The position numbers and the translations under genes are program-made. A model generated the notes under the pieces. The model ran no database searches. It saw only the letters and a program-made list of their open reading frames with translations, and had not been told where the DNA came from. Below are positions 16,339 to 23,223 of a stretch of 23,223 nucleotides of DNA, piece after piece (the first letter of the stretch is position 1; every line of letters begins with the position of its first letter). The stretch lies in the NCBI GenBank assembly GCA_002351955.1, contig DEHO01000076.1, forward strand, positions 58,028 through 81,250. Direction: 5' to 3'. This stretch comes from Flavobacteriales bacterium UBA2798 (lineage in GTDB: Bacteria; Bacteroidota; Bacteroidia; Flavobacteriales_D; UBA2798).

Positions 16339-16369
16339 TAAAAATACGATTTCCGTCGAATTGAACAAA
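16339..16369 (-). promoter_or_regulatory. Promoter of the TonB-like gene
   Basis: On the minus strand TTTG (16366-16369) and TATTTTTA (16339-16346, one mismatch from TAnnTTTG) are separated by 19 bases, the spacing expected for the main sigma factor of Bacteroidota. Transcription would start only a few bases before the ATG at 16330, giving a very short leader. Confidence 0.5.
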
Positions 16370-16370
16370 A

Positions 16371-16399
16371 TTGCTGTTTCCCTGTTGTGCCTATATTTG
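16371..16399 (+). promoter_or_regulatory. Promoter of ispG
   Basis: TTG (16371-16373) and TATATTTG (16392-16399, exact TAnnTTTG) are separated by 18 bases. The predicted start near 16405 leaves about 12 bases before the ATG at 16417 and lies downstream of the alternative GTG at 16387, supporting the ATG. Its -33 element is one base from that of the divergent TonB-like promoter. Confidence 0.55.
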
Positions 16400-16416
16400 T
16401 CTCCTTCTTTCCGGCC

Positions 16417-18384
16417 ATGCAACACGACCTATTCGATTACGCAGGATTCGCATACTGCGACGACCTATTTTCCTACCATCGCTTCCCAACGCGTGAGGTG
16501 AAAATTGGTACTACCGGCTTTGGAGGAAACAATCCCATCCGTATTCAATCCATGACCACCACCGACACCATGGACACGCAGGGAACCGTGGAGCAATCGA
16601 TTCGTATGATTGAAGCCGGATGTGAGCTTGTCAGGATAACCGCACCAAGTAAAAAAGAGGCCGAAAATCTTTCACAGATCAAAGAACAACTGCATAAGCG
16701 CGGTTACAATACACCGCTGGTGGCAGATATTCATTTTACTCCCAATGCAGCAGAAGTCGCCGCAAGAATTGTAGAAAAAGTGAGGGTGAATCCCGGTAAT
16801 TACGCCGACAAGAAAAAATTCGAAGAGATCGAATACACCGATGCTGCCTACGAGGCGGAATTGGCAAGGATAAAAGAAAAGTTCACACCACTGGTAAATA
16901 TCTGCAAGCAAAACGGCACAGCGATGCGCATTGGAACCAATCACGGTTCTTTGAGCGACAGGATCCTGAGCAGGTATGGCGACACACCACTTGGAATGGT
17001 TGAATCAGCAATGGAATTTCTGCGCATTTGTCGAGAGAACGATTACCACGACATCGTTATCTCCATGAAAGCGTCGAACGCCCAGGTAATGGTGCAAGCC
17101 TATCGGTTGCTGGTGGCAAAAATGAAAAAGGAGAACATGAACTATCCGCTGCACCTTGGTGTAACCGAAGCAGGCGACGGAGAAGATGGGCGTATAAAAT
17201 CTGCTGTAGGAATCGGAACGCTGCTCGAAGACGGGCTTGGTGATACCATTCGTGTTTCTCTAACTGAAGATCCTGAATTTGAAATGCCGGTAGCCCGACT
17301 ACTTGCACAACGATACGAAAATCGCAGTGGACACACTACCATTCCCCACCACTTTTCGGTAGATGATTTAAAGGGTAAATTCAATCCCTTCGAATACACG
17401 CGTCGTTCAACCCATGAAGTCATAAACATTGGTGCAAGAAATGTTCCCCGGGTTATTGCCGATCTTTCCGGAAGAGAAAAGATCAATCCTGCGAGTTTGT
17501 ATCCGTATGGGTATAACTATTCTGCACAACTCGATAAATGGAACCTCAGTGACCAGGCATGCGATTATGTATACGCAGGCGATACTTCTATTGATTTTGA
17601 AATTCCGGGCACATTAGGCGTTATTTTAAATTCAAGTTCCTGGAAAAACAGCAGTGAAAGAGAAAGAACTTACCCGCTCTTTTGCGGCAATGAATTTTTT
17701 GAATCGGAAAAAAAACACCCTGAGTTGAATTTTGTTGCAGCAGATTTGGCAACACTTACTGTTGAATTCATCAGTAAGATTTCCAATCGCACCGATTGTG
17801 TGCTCATTCTCGACACCTTTAATGAACATGCGATGCCTGAATTGCGAAGCATGTTTTTTCAATTACTGTTAAGCAATTGCAATGTGCCGTGTATCATCAA
17901 ACGCAATTATATAAAACTTGACGATGAGCGCTTCCAGTTGTATTGCGCAACAGATGTTGGAGCTTTATTGCTTGATGGTTTTGGTGATGGTATTTGGGTA
18001 AAAACAGTTGAATGCGCTAATCCGCAACTTATCAACCGAACAGTTTTCGGTACTCTGCAGGCTACTCGTACACGCATATCGAAAACCGAATATATTTCAT
18101 GTCCTTCGTGTGGAAGAACATTATTCGATCTTCAGGAAACCACCCAAAAGATCAGAGCAGTTACCGATCACCTTAAAGGCGTTAAAATCGGCATTATGGG
18201 ATGCATCGTTAATGGCCCGGGCGAAATGGCTGATGCTGATTATGGATATGTAGGCACAGGTGTTGGAAAAATTTCACTGTACAAAGGGAAAGAAGTCGTA
18301 CGTAAAAACATCGCCTCAGATGAAGCTGTCGACGCCCTCATTGACCTGATTCGAGAGCATGGAGATTGGGTTGAGCGGGGATAA
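16417..18384 (+). CDS. ispG: 4-hydroxy-3-methylbut-2-en-1-yl diphosphate synthase, long insert-bearing form
   Basis: IspG (GcpE) catalyses the penultimate step of the MEP isoprenoid pathway, reductively opening methylerythritol cyclodiphosphate with a [4Fe-4S] cluster. This protein is 655 residues, much longer than the roughly 370-residue E. coli type. An N-terminal TIM barrel (NPIRIQSMTTTDT, LVADIHF, RVNPGN, LHLGVTEAG) is followed by an insert of about 250 residues (about 295-550) and the C-terminal cluster domain. The ligands C562, C565 and C596 and E603 in NGPGE keep the E. coli spacing closely. The tripartite form is known from Bacteroidota, Chlamydiae and plants. ATG 16417 is preferred over GTG 16387 because of the promoter position. 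The product pathway feeds undecaprenyl phosphate, carrier of the GT2 enzyme elsewhere in this window. Confidence 0.95.
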   Translation: MQHDLFDYAGFAYCDDLFSYHRFPTREVKIGTTGFGGNNPIRIQSMTTTDTMDTQGTVEQSIRMIEAGCELVRITAPSKKEAENLSQIKEQLHKRGYNTPLVADIHFTPNAAEVAARIVEKVRVNPGNYADKKKFEEIEYTDAAYEAELARIKEKFTPLVNICKQNGTAMRIGTNHGSLSDRILSRYGDTPLGMVESAMEFLRICRENDYHDIVISMKASNAQVMVQAYRLLVAKMKKENMNYPLHLGVTEAGDGEDGRIKSAVGIGTLLEDGLGDTIRVSLTEDPEFEMPVARLLAQRYENRSGHTTIPHHFSVDDLKGKFNPFEYTRRSTHEVINIGARNVPRVIADLSGREKINPASLYPYGYNYSAQLDKWNLSDQACDYVYAGDTSIDFEIPGTLGVILNSSSWKNSSERERTYPLFCGNEFFESEKKHPELNFVAADLATLTVEFISKISNRTDCVLILDTFNEHAMPELRSMFFQLLLSNCNVPCIIKRNYIKLDDERFQLYCATDVGALLLDGFGDGIWVKTVECANPQLINRTVFGTLQATRTRISKTEYISCPSCGRTLFDLQETTQKIRAVTDHLKGVKIGIMGCIVNGPGEMADADYGYVGTGVGKISLYKGKEVVRKNIASDEAVDALIDLIREHGDWVERG

Positions 18385-18404
18385 TGAAATTAAAAACGCT
18401 AAGC

Positions 18405-18422
18405 TTCAAAATCCATTTTGAA
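18405..18422. terminator. Inverted repeat between convergent ispG and T9SS-protein genes
   Basis: TTCAAAA (18405-18411), loop TCCA (18412-18415) and TTTTGAA (18416-18422) make a perfect 7-bp stem in the 54-bp gap between the two convergent stop codons. T-runs lie several bases beyond on both strands. It is symmetrical enough to end both transcripts, but the stem has only one G-C pair, so the call is tentative. Confidence 0.35.
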
Positions 18423-18438
18423 CGCAATTTTCCCTGAA

Positions 18439-19890
18439 TCAATACTTGAATAATTTCAATCCACTTACTAGCGGAACAGAGGAATTGTGGTCATAGACGG
18501 AAACAAAATAAACACCCGATTCCCAATCGGAGATTTGAATTGTTTTTATTCCTCTCCCCTGCGAATAACTCTGCTGATCGAAATATATTTCCCTTCCACT
18601 TACATCTACAATTCTAAAATGAAGGGATTGGTTGGAAGAAAGATCGAATTCAAGCATTACATTTTCCCGGCTTGGGTTGGGAAAAAGTCTTACCGAAGAT
18701 GAATTGGTGAATGACGGAACAGATAACATAATCCTTTCTCCCCAATACACCATGTAGCGTTCAAAAACGGTAACAGTTCGGGAAGTATCGACACAAAACA
18801 TGGAGAGATCTACGAAAAAATTCTGAGTGGTATCAACCTGTGTTTCCGCAGGAATAAATGAAGTGTCTCCTGCCTGAACAACAGCAACAGAAAACTGAAA
18901 CTGCCCCGACCCCAATGAAACGATGGAGGAAATAAACATCGTATCGATTGGCGGACCTTGTACTATTCCACAATTCATCGTTGGGAATAAAACTACTGTA
19001 TCTGTTCCAGGCAAAATGGAATCAGGATTGTTCCAAACATAAGGAGTAGACGATGAAGGCTGAAGGAATAAATAATCGGTGTATTGCATTTTGTTGTTCC
19101 AATTCCTGGTTTCAATCGAATAAAATCCTGTACATAAACCATAAGCAGCACCAAATGCAGAATTAGAATTCATCTGTATGGCACTACCCATGGAGAAATC
19201 GTGAACATTAATAAAATACTCGAAGTTTGTTTCGGGACTGTTACTTCCTGTGACGTTGATTTGCCCAATACAAAAATTACTTGGAGGTTGAACGACGAGT
19301 GTTTTATCAAAATGGTAACATGGCGAATTGAGTGGTTGATTCTGCAGATTTACAACATTGCGCACGCCGTAGAATGGAGAGCCTGCCGGTGTAATATTAA
19401 ATGTGTATTGATCTTCCGGCAAATTAAAAAATGCTGTATCAGTAGTAGTCAATTGCGAACCACCGGTAGGTCCGAATGCCATTTCATCCGTTACCTGATA
19501 ATTGCGCCTGGTAAAACGAATACTCCCATCGCTATTACCAGGAGTAGGCAGTACTGCTTCAACATTTTCAACCATTCGAACTGATCCTGCATTACTGGTA
19601 AAATACATTGTTGCGTAGAATGTAAAACAAGCAGAATCAATTACAGTTACAGAATACGAACCCGGTGTTATATTCTCAATGATGGACGTATTCCCTCTCG
19701 GACCGTAACCACCAAGATACCAATTGAACTGAACAGGCTGTGTTAATCCGGAATTATGCGCAATGAGTTTATTATCGCCAGCACCGGGCGCCGATTCAGG
19801 AACATATTCCAAATACACAACCCTTTGAGAAATTGCACTCCCGAACAGGAAAACAAAAATCACTACTATTAAATGCTTCATGTATGTCAT
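18439..19890 (-). CDS. Secreted protein with T9SS type A sorting domain
   Basis: The 483-residue protein starts with a signal peptide (hydrophobic to about 20; cleavage AIS before Q22) and ends with a type IX secretion C-terminal sorting domain (about 398-483). That domain shows LFPNPSRENV, a FRIVDVSGREI segment, SDWESGVYFVSVYD and a final LKLFKY. Between them the segments ENITPGSYSVTVIDSACF and TPGNSDGSIRF resemble SprB-like repeat edges. The protein should cross the outer membrane by T9SS and stay at the surface or be released; its function is unknown. It begins 2 bp after leuS and may be cotranscribed with it. An ATG at 19881 (fourth codon) is an equally good start and gives a more typical signal peptide. 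Confidence 0.85.
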   Translation of the reverse strand: MTYMKHLIVVIFVFLFGSAISQRVVYLEYVPESAPGAGDNKLIAHNSGLTQPVQFNWYLGGYGPRGNTSIIENITPGSYSVTVIDSACFTFYATMYFTSNAGSVRMVENVEAVLPTPGNSDGSIRFTRRNYQVTDEMAFGPTGGSQLTTTDTAFFNLPEDQYTFNITPAGSPFYGVRNVVNLQNQPLNSPCYHFDKTLVVQPPSNFCIGQINVTGSNSPETNFEYFINVHDFSMGSAIQMNSNSAFGAAYGLCTGFYSIETRNWNNKMQYTDYLFLQPSSSTPYVWNNPDSILPGTDTVVLFPTMNCGIVQGPPIDTMFISSIVSLGSGQFQFSVAVVQAGDTSFIPAETQVDTTQNFFVDLSMFCVDTSRTVTVFERYMVYWGERIMLSVPSFTNSSSVRLFPNPSRENVMLEFDLSSNQSLHFRIVDVSGREIYFDQQSYSQGRGIKTIQISDWESGVYFVSVYDHNSSVPLVSGLKLFKY

Positions 19891-19892
19891 TT

Positions 19893-22670
19893 TTAAACTA
19901 CCAGATTCACAATTCGTTTGGGCACAACAATTATCTTTTTAGGCAGTTTGCCTTCAAGATATTTTTGTGTTTGTTCGTTGGCCAACACTTCCTTTTCAAT
20001 TTCTGCAGGAGTTAATGCTGATGGCAGGTCAAGATTAAAACGCAGTTTCCCATTGAACTGAATGGGATAGGTAATACTGTCTTCAACCAGAAATGCAGGA
20101 TTAAACTCCGGCAATTTTGCAAAACTTACGCTGTTTCTATTACCCAATTTGCTCCATAGCTCTTCCGCAATATGGGGTGCATAAGGCGAAACCAAAACAA
20201 CCAGCTCACTTAATACAGACCGTTTATTGCATTTCAAATCGCTTAGTTCATTTACACAAATCATCAATGTAGAAACTACAGTATTGAAAGAATATCTGTC
20301 GATATCTTCCACCACTTTTTTAATAGCCTTGTGCAGCGCTTTTAATTCCTCCGGACTTGCAGTTTCATCGCTCACAGCAAATCCATTTTCATTATGGAAT
20401 AAACGCCATAACTTTTTCAAAAAGCGGGAAGTCCCTTCGATTCCTTTAGTATCCCAGGGCTTGTGTTGTTCGAGCGGACCAAGAAACATCTCATACAAGC
20501 GCAAGGTATCTGCACCTACCGAATCGCAGAGATCATCGGGATTTACAACATTGTGCCAACGCTTCGACATTTTTCCCACTTCACTGGTGCATAGCAGCTG
20601 ACCTTCTTCAAGAATAAATTCTGCTGATGCAAAATCATCTCTCCATTTTTTTAATTCTTCCACATTGATCACATCTCCGTCTGCAAGCTTCAGGTCGACA
20701 TGTATTGGAGATGTTTCGTATTTATCGCGAAGATTTCTTGAAACAATTTTATTGGAACCATTGATCCGGTAAACAATTTTAGAAACGCCCTGAATCATTC
20801 CCTGATTGATCAGTTTTTTTGCCGGTTCTGCAAATTCAATAAAACCAAAATCCATCAGGAATTTTGTCCAGAAACGAAAATAAAGTAAGTGTCCGGTCGC
20901 GTGTTCTGCTCCTCCAATATAAAGATCAACCTGATTCCAATAAGCCATTGCCTCACGCGACGCAAATGCAGATTGATTTTTGGGATCCATATACCGGAGA
21001 AAATACCATGAACTACCCGCCCAACCCGGCATGGTGGTGGTTTCGTATTCGTATTTCCCCTGGTGTTTCCAGTTTGCAGCGCGCGCTAACGGTGGCTCAC
21101 CTGTTTCAGTAGGTAAAAATTTATCGACCTCCGGTAGTGTTACGGGCAGATCGTTTTCTTCAACACAATACGGAATTCCATCTTTGTAATAAACCGGAAT
21201 GGGTTCTCCCCAATACCTTTGTCTTCCAAAAATCGCATCGCGCAAACGGTAATTTACTTTTCCTTTTCCGAATCCGGACGCTTCAATTTTTGCAATGCAT
21301 ACGCGAATAGCTTCATATCCGGTAAGTCCATTCAAAAAATCGGAATTGATGAGTTTGGCCTCTTTGGTAGGATCTGCCTTTTCTGAAATATCTACTCCCT
21401 CCATAATTGCAGGAATAGGAAGGTCAAAATGTTTTGCAAACACGAAATCACGCTGATCGCCACATGGAACTGCCATAACAGCACCTGTTCCGTAACCTGC
21501 AAGTACATAGTCAGCAATCCAAACCGGAACAAGTTTGCCTGTAAATGGATGTTTCACATAAGCTCCGGTAAAAGCACCACTTACATTCTTTACCTCTGCC
21601 TGACGCTCACGCTCACTTCTGTTTTTTGCATAGGTAATATAATTCTCTACAACTGCCTTATGTTGTGAAGTTGTGATTTTAGAAACCAGTTCGTGTTCAG
21701 GCGCAAGTACCACAAACGAGACACCGAAAATAGTATCCGGACGCGTAGTAAATACTTCTATCGTTTCAGCATGACCAACAAGATCAAAACGAATGCTTGC
21801 TCCCTCTGATTTTCCAATCCAGTTGCGTTGTGCTTCTTTAATCGAATCGCTCCAGTCGATGGTATCAAGATCGCGCAACAACCGCTCCGAATAGGCCGTA
21901 ATGCGTAAACTCCATTGCTTCATCAACTTTCGTTCTACAGGATGTCCTCCCCTTTCGGAAACGCCGTCTTTTACTTCATCGTTAGCAAGCACTGTACCCA
22001 AAGCGGGACACCAGTTCACCCAACTGTCGTCGAGGTAAGCAAGGCGAAAATTCATAAGAACCTCCATCTTTTTTTTCTCGTCAAACGTTTTCCACTCATC
22101 TGCAGAAAAGGCCTGAACATCGCGTTCGATACCACCAGTGAGTACTTGCGCTTCTGCACCCTGAAAACCGTGTTGCTCAAAAATTGAAACCAATTGTGAA
22201 ATCGGTTCGGCCTTATCGTTCTGTCGGTTGTACCATGAATCAAACAACCGGATAAAGATCCATTGTGTCCATCTGTAATAAGCAGGATCAGATGTTCGCA
22301 CTTCGCGGTCCCAATCGAACGAAAATCCTATTCTATCCAATTGCTGGCGGTAACGTGCAATATTCTGTTCGGTAGTAAGTGCAGGATGTTGTCCTGTTTG
22401 AATTGCATATTGTTCTGCAGGCAATCCAAACGAATCGTATCCCATCGGATGAAGAACATTGAAGCCCTGAAGTCGTTTGTATCGTGCAATGATATCGGAA
22501 GCTATGTAACCAAGCGGGTGACCTACATGCAAACCAGCTCCTGAAGGATATGGAAACATATCCAAAACATAATATTTCGGAAGTTCTGAATTATTGGATG
22601 CGGTAAATGTTTTATTCGTAGCCCAATACTGCTGCCATTTTTGTTCGATCTCTCTTGGGTTGTATTCCAT
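19893..22670 (-). CDS. leuS: Leucyl-tRNA synthetase
   Basis: The 925-residue class I enzyme charges tRNA-Leu. The nucleotide-binding HIGH motif appears as HVGH (48-51) in PYPSGAGLHVGH. The CP1 editing domain is marked by TTRPDTIFGVSFVVLAPEHELV. The second signature reads KMSKR (700-704) rather than KMSKS. Further marks are GWAGSSWYFLRYMDP and RLYEMFLGPLEQ. Extra segments between the HIGH half and the editing domain, and before KMSKR, fit Bacteroidota LeuRS. The frame remains open to a TTG at 22715, but the ATG at 22668-22670 gives the family N-terminus MEYNPREIEQKW. The secreted T9SS-protein gene follows 2 bp downstream. Confidence 0.97.
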   Translation of the reverse strand: MEYNPREIEQKWQQYWATNKTFTASNNSELPKYYVLDMFPYPSGAGLHVGHPLGYIASDIIARYKRLQGFNVLHPMGYDSFGLPAEQYAIQTGQHPALTTEQNIARYRQQLDRIGFSFDWDREVRTSDPAYYRWTQWIFIRLFDSWYNRQNDKAEPISQLVSIFEQHGFQGAEAQVLTGGIERDVQAFSADEWKTFDEKKKMEVLMNFRLAYLDDSWVNWCPALGTVLANDEVKDGVSERGGHPVERKLMKQWSLRITAYSERLLRDLDTIDWSDSIKEAQRNWIGKSEGASIRFDLVGHAETIEVFTTRPDTIFGVSFVVLAPEHELVSKITTSQHKAVVENYITYAKNRSERERQAEVKNVSGAFTGAYVKHPFTGKLVPVWIADYVLAGYGTGAVMAVPCGDQRDFVFAKHFDLPIPAIMEGVDISEKADPTKEAKLINSDFLNGLTGYEAIRVCIAKIEASGFGKGKVNYRLRDAIFGRQRYWGEPIPVYYKDGIPYCVEENDLPVTLPEVDKFLPTETGEPPLARAANWKHQGKYEYETTTMPGWAGSSWYFLRYMDPKNQSAFASREAMAYWNQVDLYIGGAEHATGHLLYFRFWTKFLMDFGFIEFAEPAKKLINQGMIQGVSKIVYRINGSNKIVSRNLRDKYETSPIHVDLKLADGDVINVEELKKWRDDFASAEFILEEGQLLCTSEVGKMSKRWHNVVNPDDLCDSVGADTLRLYEMFLGPLEQHKPWDTKGIEGTSRFLKKLWRLFHNENGFAVSDETASPEELKALHKAIKKVVEDIDRYSFNTVVSTLMICVNELSDLKCNKRSVLSELVVLVSPYAPHIAEELWSKLGNRNSVSFAKLPEFNPAFLVEDSITYPIQFNGKLRFNLDLPSALTPAEIEKEVLANEQTQKYLEGKLPKKIIVVPKRIVNLVV

Positions 22671-22688
22671 AGTTTTCAATTGAAACGA

Positions 22689-22696
22689 CGAAATTA
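22689..22696 (-). promoter_or_regulatory. Candidate -7 box upstream of leuS
   Basis: On the minus strand TAATTTCG is one mismatch from TAnnTTTG and ends 18 bases before the leuS ATG. A TTG (22713-22715) is 16 bases upstream, shorter than ideal. The 12-bp palindrome TTTCAATTGAAA (22674-22685) lies in the predicted leader. No T-box structure is visible. Confidence 0.3.
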
Positions 22697-22759
22697 GGAA
22701 AAAAGGCTCAGGCAACCTTCATTTAAGGGCTGCGTCTAACCTTCAAAACCCTCCAAACC

Positions 22760-23223
22760 ATGAAACGCCTTCTACTATTGGCGGCAATGTTATTTGCTGC
22801 CCAGCAATCTTATGCCGCTTGTTCCGGTATGACCACCAATATCAACTCCATTCCTGCTTCTTGTTTCGGACAATGCAATGGCGCCGCACAAGTATTTGTG
22901 ACTGGTGGGAGTGGCAACTACAACTACTTCTATTTGGACCTAAGTAATAATGCCGTGGGTACTTCGAATGCCAATCAGGTAACAGGCCTTTGCGCCGGGA
23001 ATTTTAAAGTTGTTGTTCAGGACATTACTAATTCATGTTTTGACACAACAAACTTTTCTATTTCTCAACCGCCTATGTTGGTGAGTACTGCCTTTATCAC
23101 CCAGGGCATCTCCTGTTTTGGCGCTAGCACTGGTGTTATACAATCTGCAGCATCTGGAGGTACTCCACCCTATATGTTTATGTGGTCGAATGGTGTCACA
23201 ACTCCAATCAATCCGGGGGTTCA
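22760..23223 (+). CDS. Secreted SprB-repeat surface protein, N-terminal part (runs off window)
   Basis: An ATG at 22760 opens a frame with no stop before the window end, giving 154 full codons. A signal peptide (about 1-19, MKRLLLLAAMLFAAQQSYA) is followed by Cys-rich repeats like those of the gliding adhesin SprB. The first runs about 33-105 (SCFGQCNGAAQVFVTGGSG, then GLCAGNFKVVVQD and SISQPP) and a second begins at about 117 (ISCFGASTGVIQSAASGG, Y-F-WSNG). Such proteins are usually large, surface-exposed and exported by T9SS, but the C-terminus that would show this lies outside. It is divergent from leuS across 89 bp, in which I see no convincing promoter for this gene. Confidence 0.8.
   Translation, partial: MKRLLLLAAMLFAAQQSYAACSGMTTNINSIPASCFGQCNGAAQVFVTGGSGNYNYFYLDLSNNAVGTSNANQVTGLCAGNFKVVVQDITNSCFDTTNFSISQPPMLVSTAFITQGISCFGASTGVIQSAASGGTPPYMFMWSNGVTTPINPGV

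Noticed and set aside
16387..16416. Upstream GTG start for ispG
   Set aside because: It lies before the -7 box at 16392-16399, so it would not be on the predicted transcript.
22714..22744. Direct repeat AACCTTC at 22714-22720 and 22738-22744
   Set aside because: Only 7 bp, two copies, spacing of 24 bases; too weak to call an operator or promoter.

Overview
The window is chromosomal DNA from a member of the Bacteroidota, probably Flavobacteriia or a close relative. The evidence is a gliding-motility lipoprotein (GldH), a secreted protein with a type IX secretion C-terminal sorting domain, SprB-like surface-protein repeats, the long insert-bearing form of IspG, promoter-like TAnnTTTG boxes, weak or absent Shine-Dalgarno sequences, and signal peptides cleaved just before Gln. 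Genes are densely packed; the longest gap is 109 bp, so no gene-free stretch exceeds 300 bases. I saw no rRNA, tRNA, CRISPR array, insertion sequence or phage gene.

Region 1 (1-376): the 3' end of a plus-strand gene of unknown function. Its stop codon abuts the stop of the convergent neighbour, and one small hairpin covers both stops.

Region 2 (377-13383, minus strand): ten genes in one direction with overlaps or short gaps, read from right to left. They are a RicT/PSP1-family protein, gldH, a class A penicillin-binding protein, the two subunits of a 3-oxoacid CoA-transferase, two tandem paralogous multi-spanning membrane proteins, an FAD-dependent oxidoreductase, a GT-C-like membrane protein and a polyprenyl-phosphate glycosyltransferase (GT2). 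The first three form an envelope/motility core. The last five look like a lipid-linked-sugar or surface-glycan module. The two paralogous membrane proteins are the least explained genes here.

Region 3 (13489-16330): holB (minus) is divergent from pgk (plus), and pgk converges on a small secreted TonB-C-terminal-domain protein (minus).

Region 4 (16331-18438): a compact divergent promoter region serves the TonB-like gene and ispG; ispG encodes a late MEP-pathway isoprenoid enzyme. This pathway supplies the precursors of polyprenyl phosphate, the carrier that the GT2 enzyme in region 2 would load with sugar.

Region 5 (18439-23223): leuS and, 2 bp downstream, a secreted protein with a T9SS sorting domain (both minus). 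Divergent from leuS is the start of a secreted SprB-repeat protein that runs off the window end.

Overall this is mostly core Bacteroidota chromosome with a surface/glycan accessory block. I found no clear defence or mobile system. The items most worth a second look are the tandem membrane paralogues, a Cys4 zinc-ribbon-like insert in the penicillin-binding protein, and the back-to-back promoters between tonB-like and ispG.
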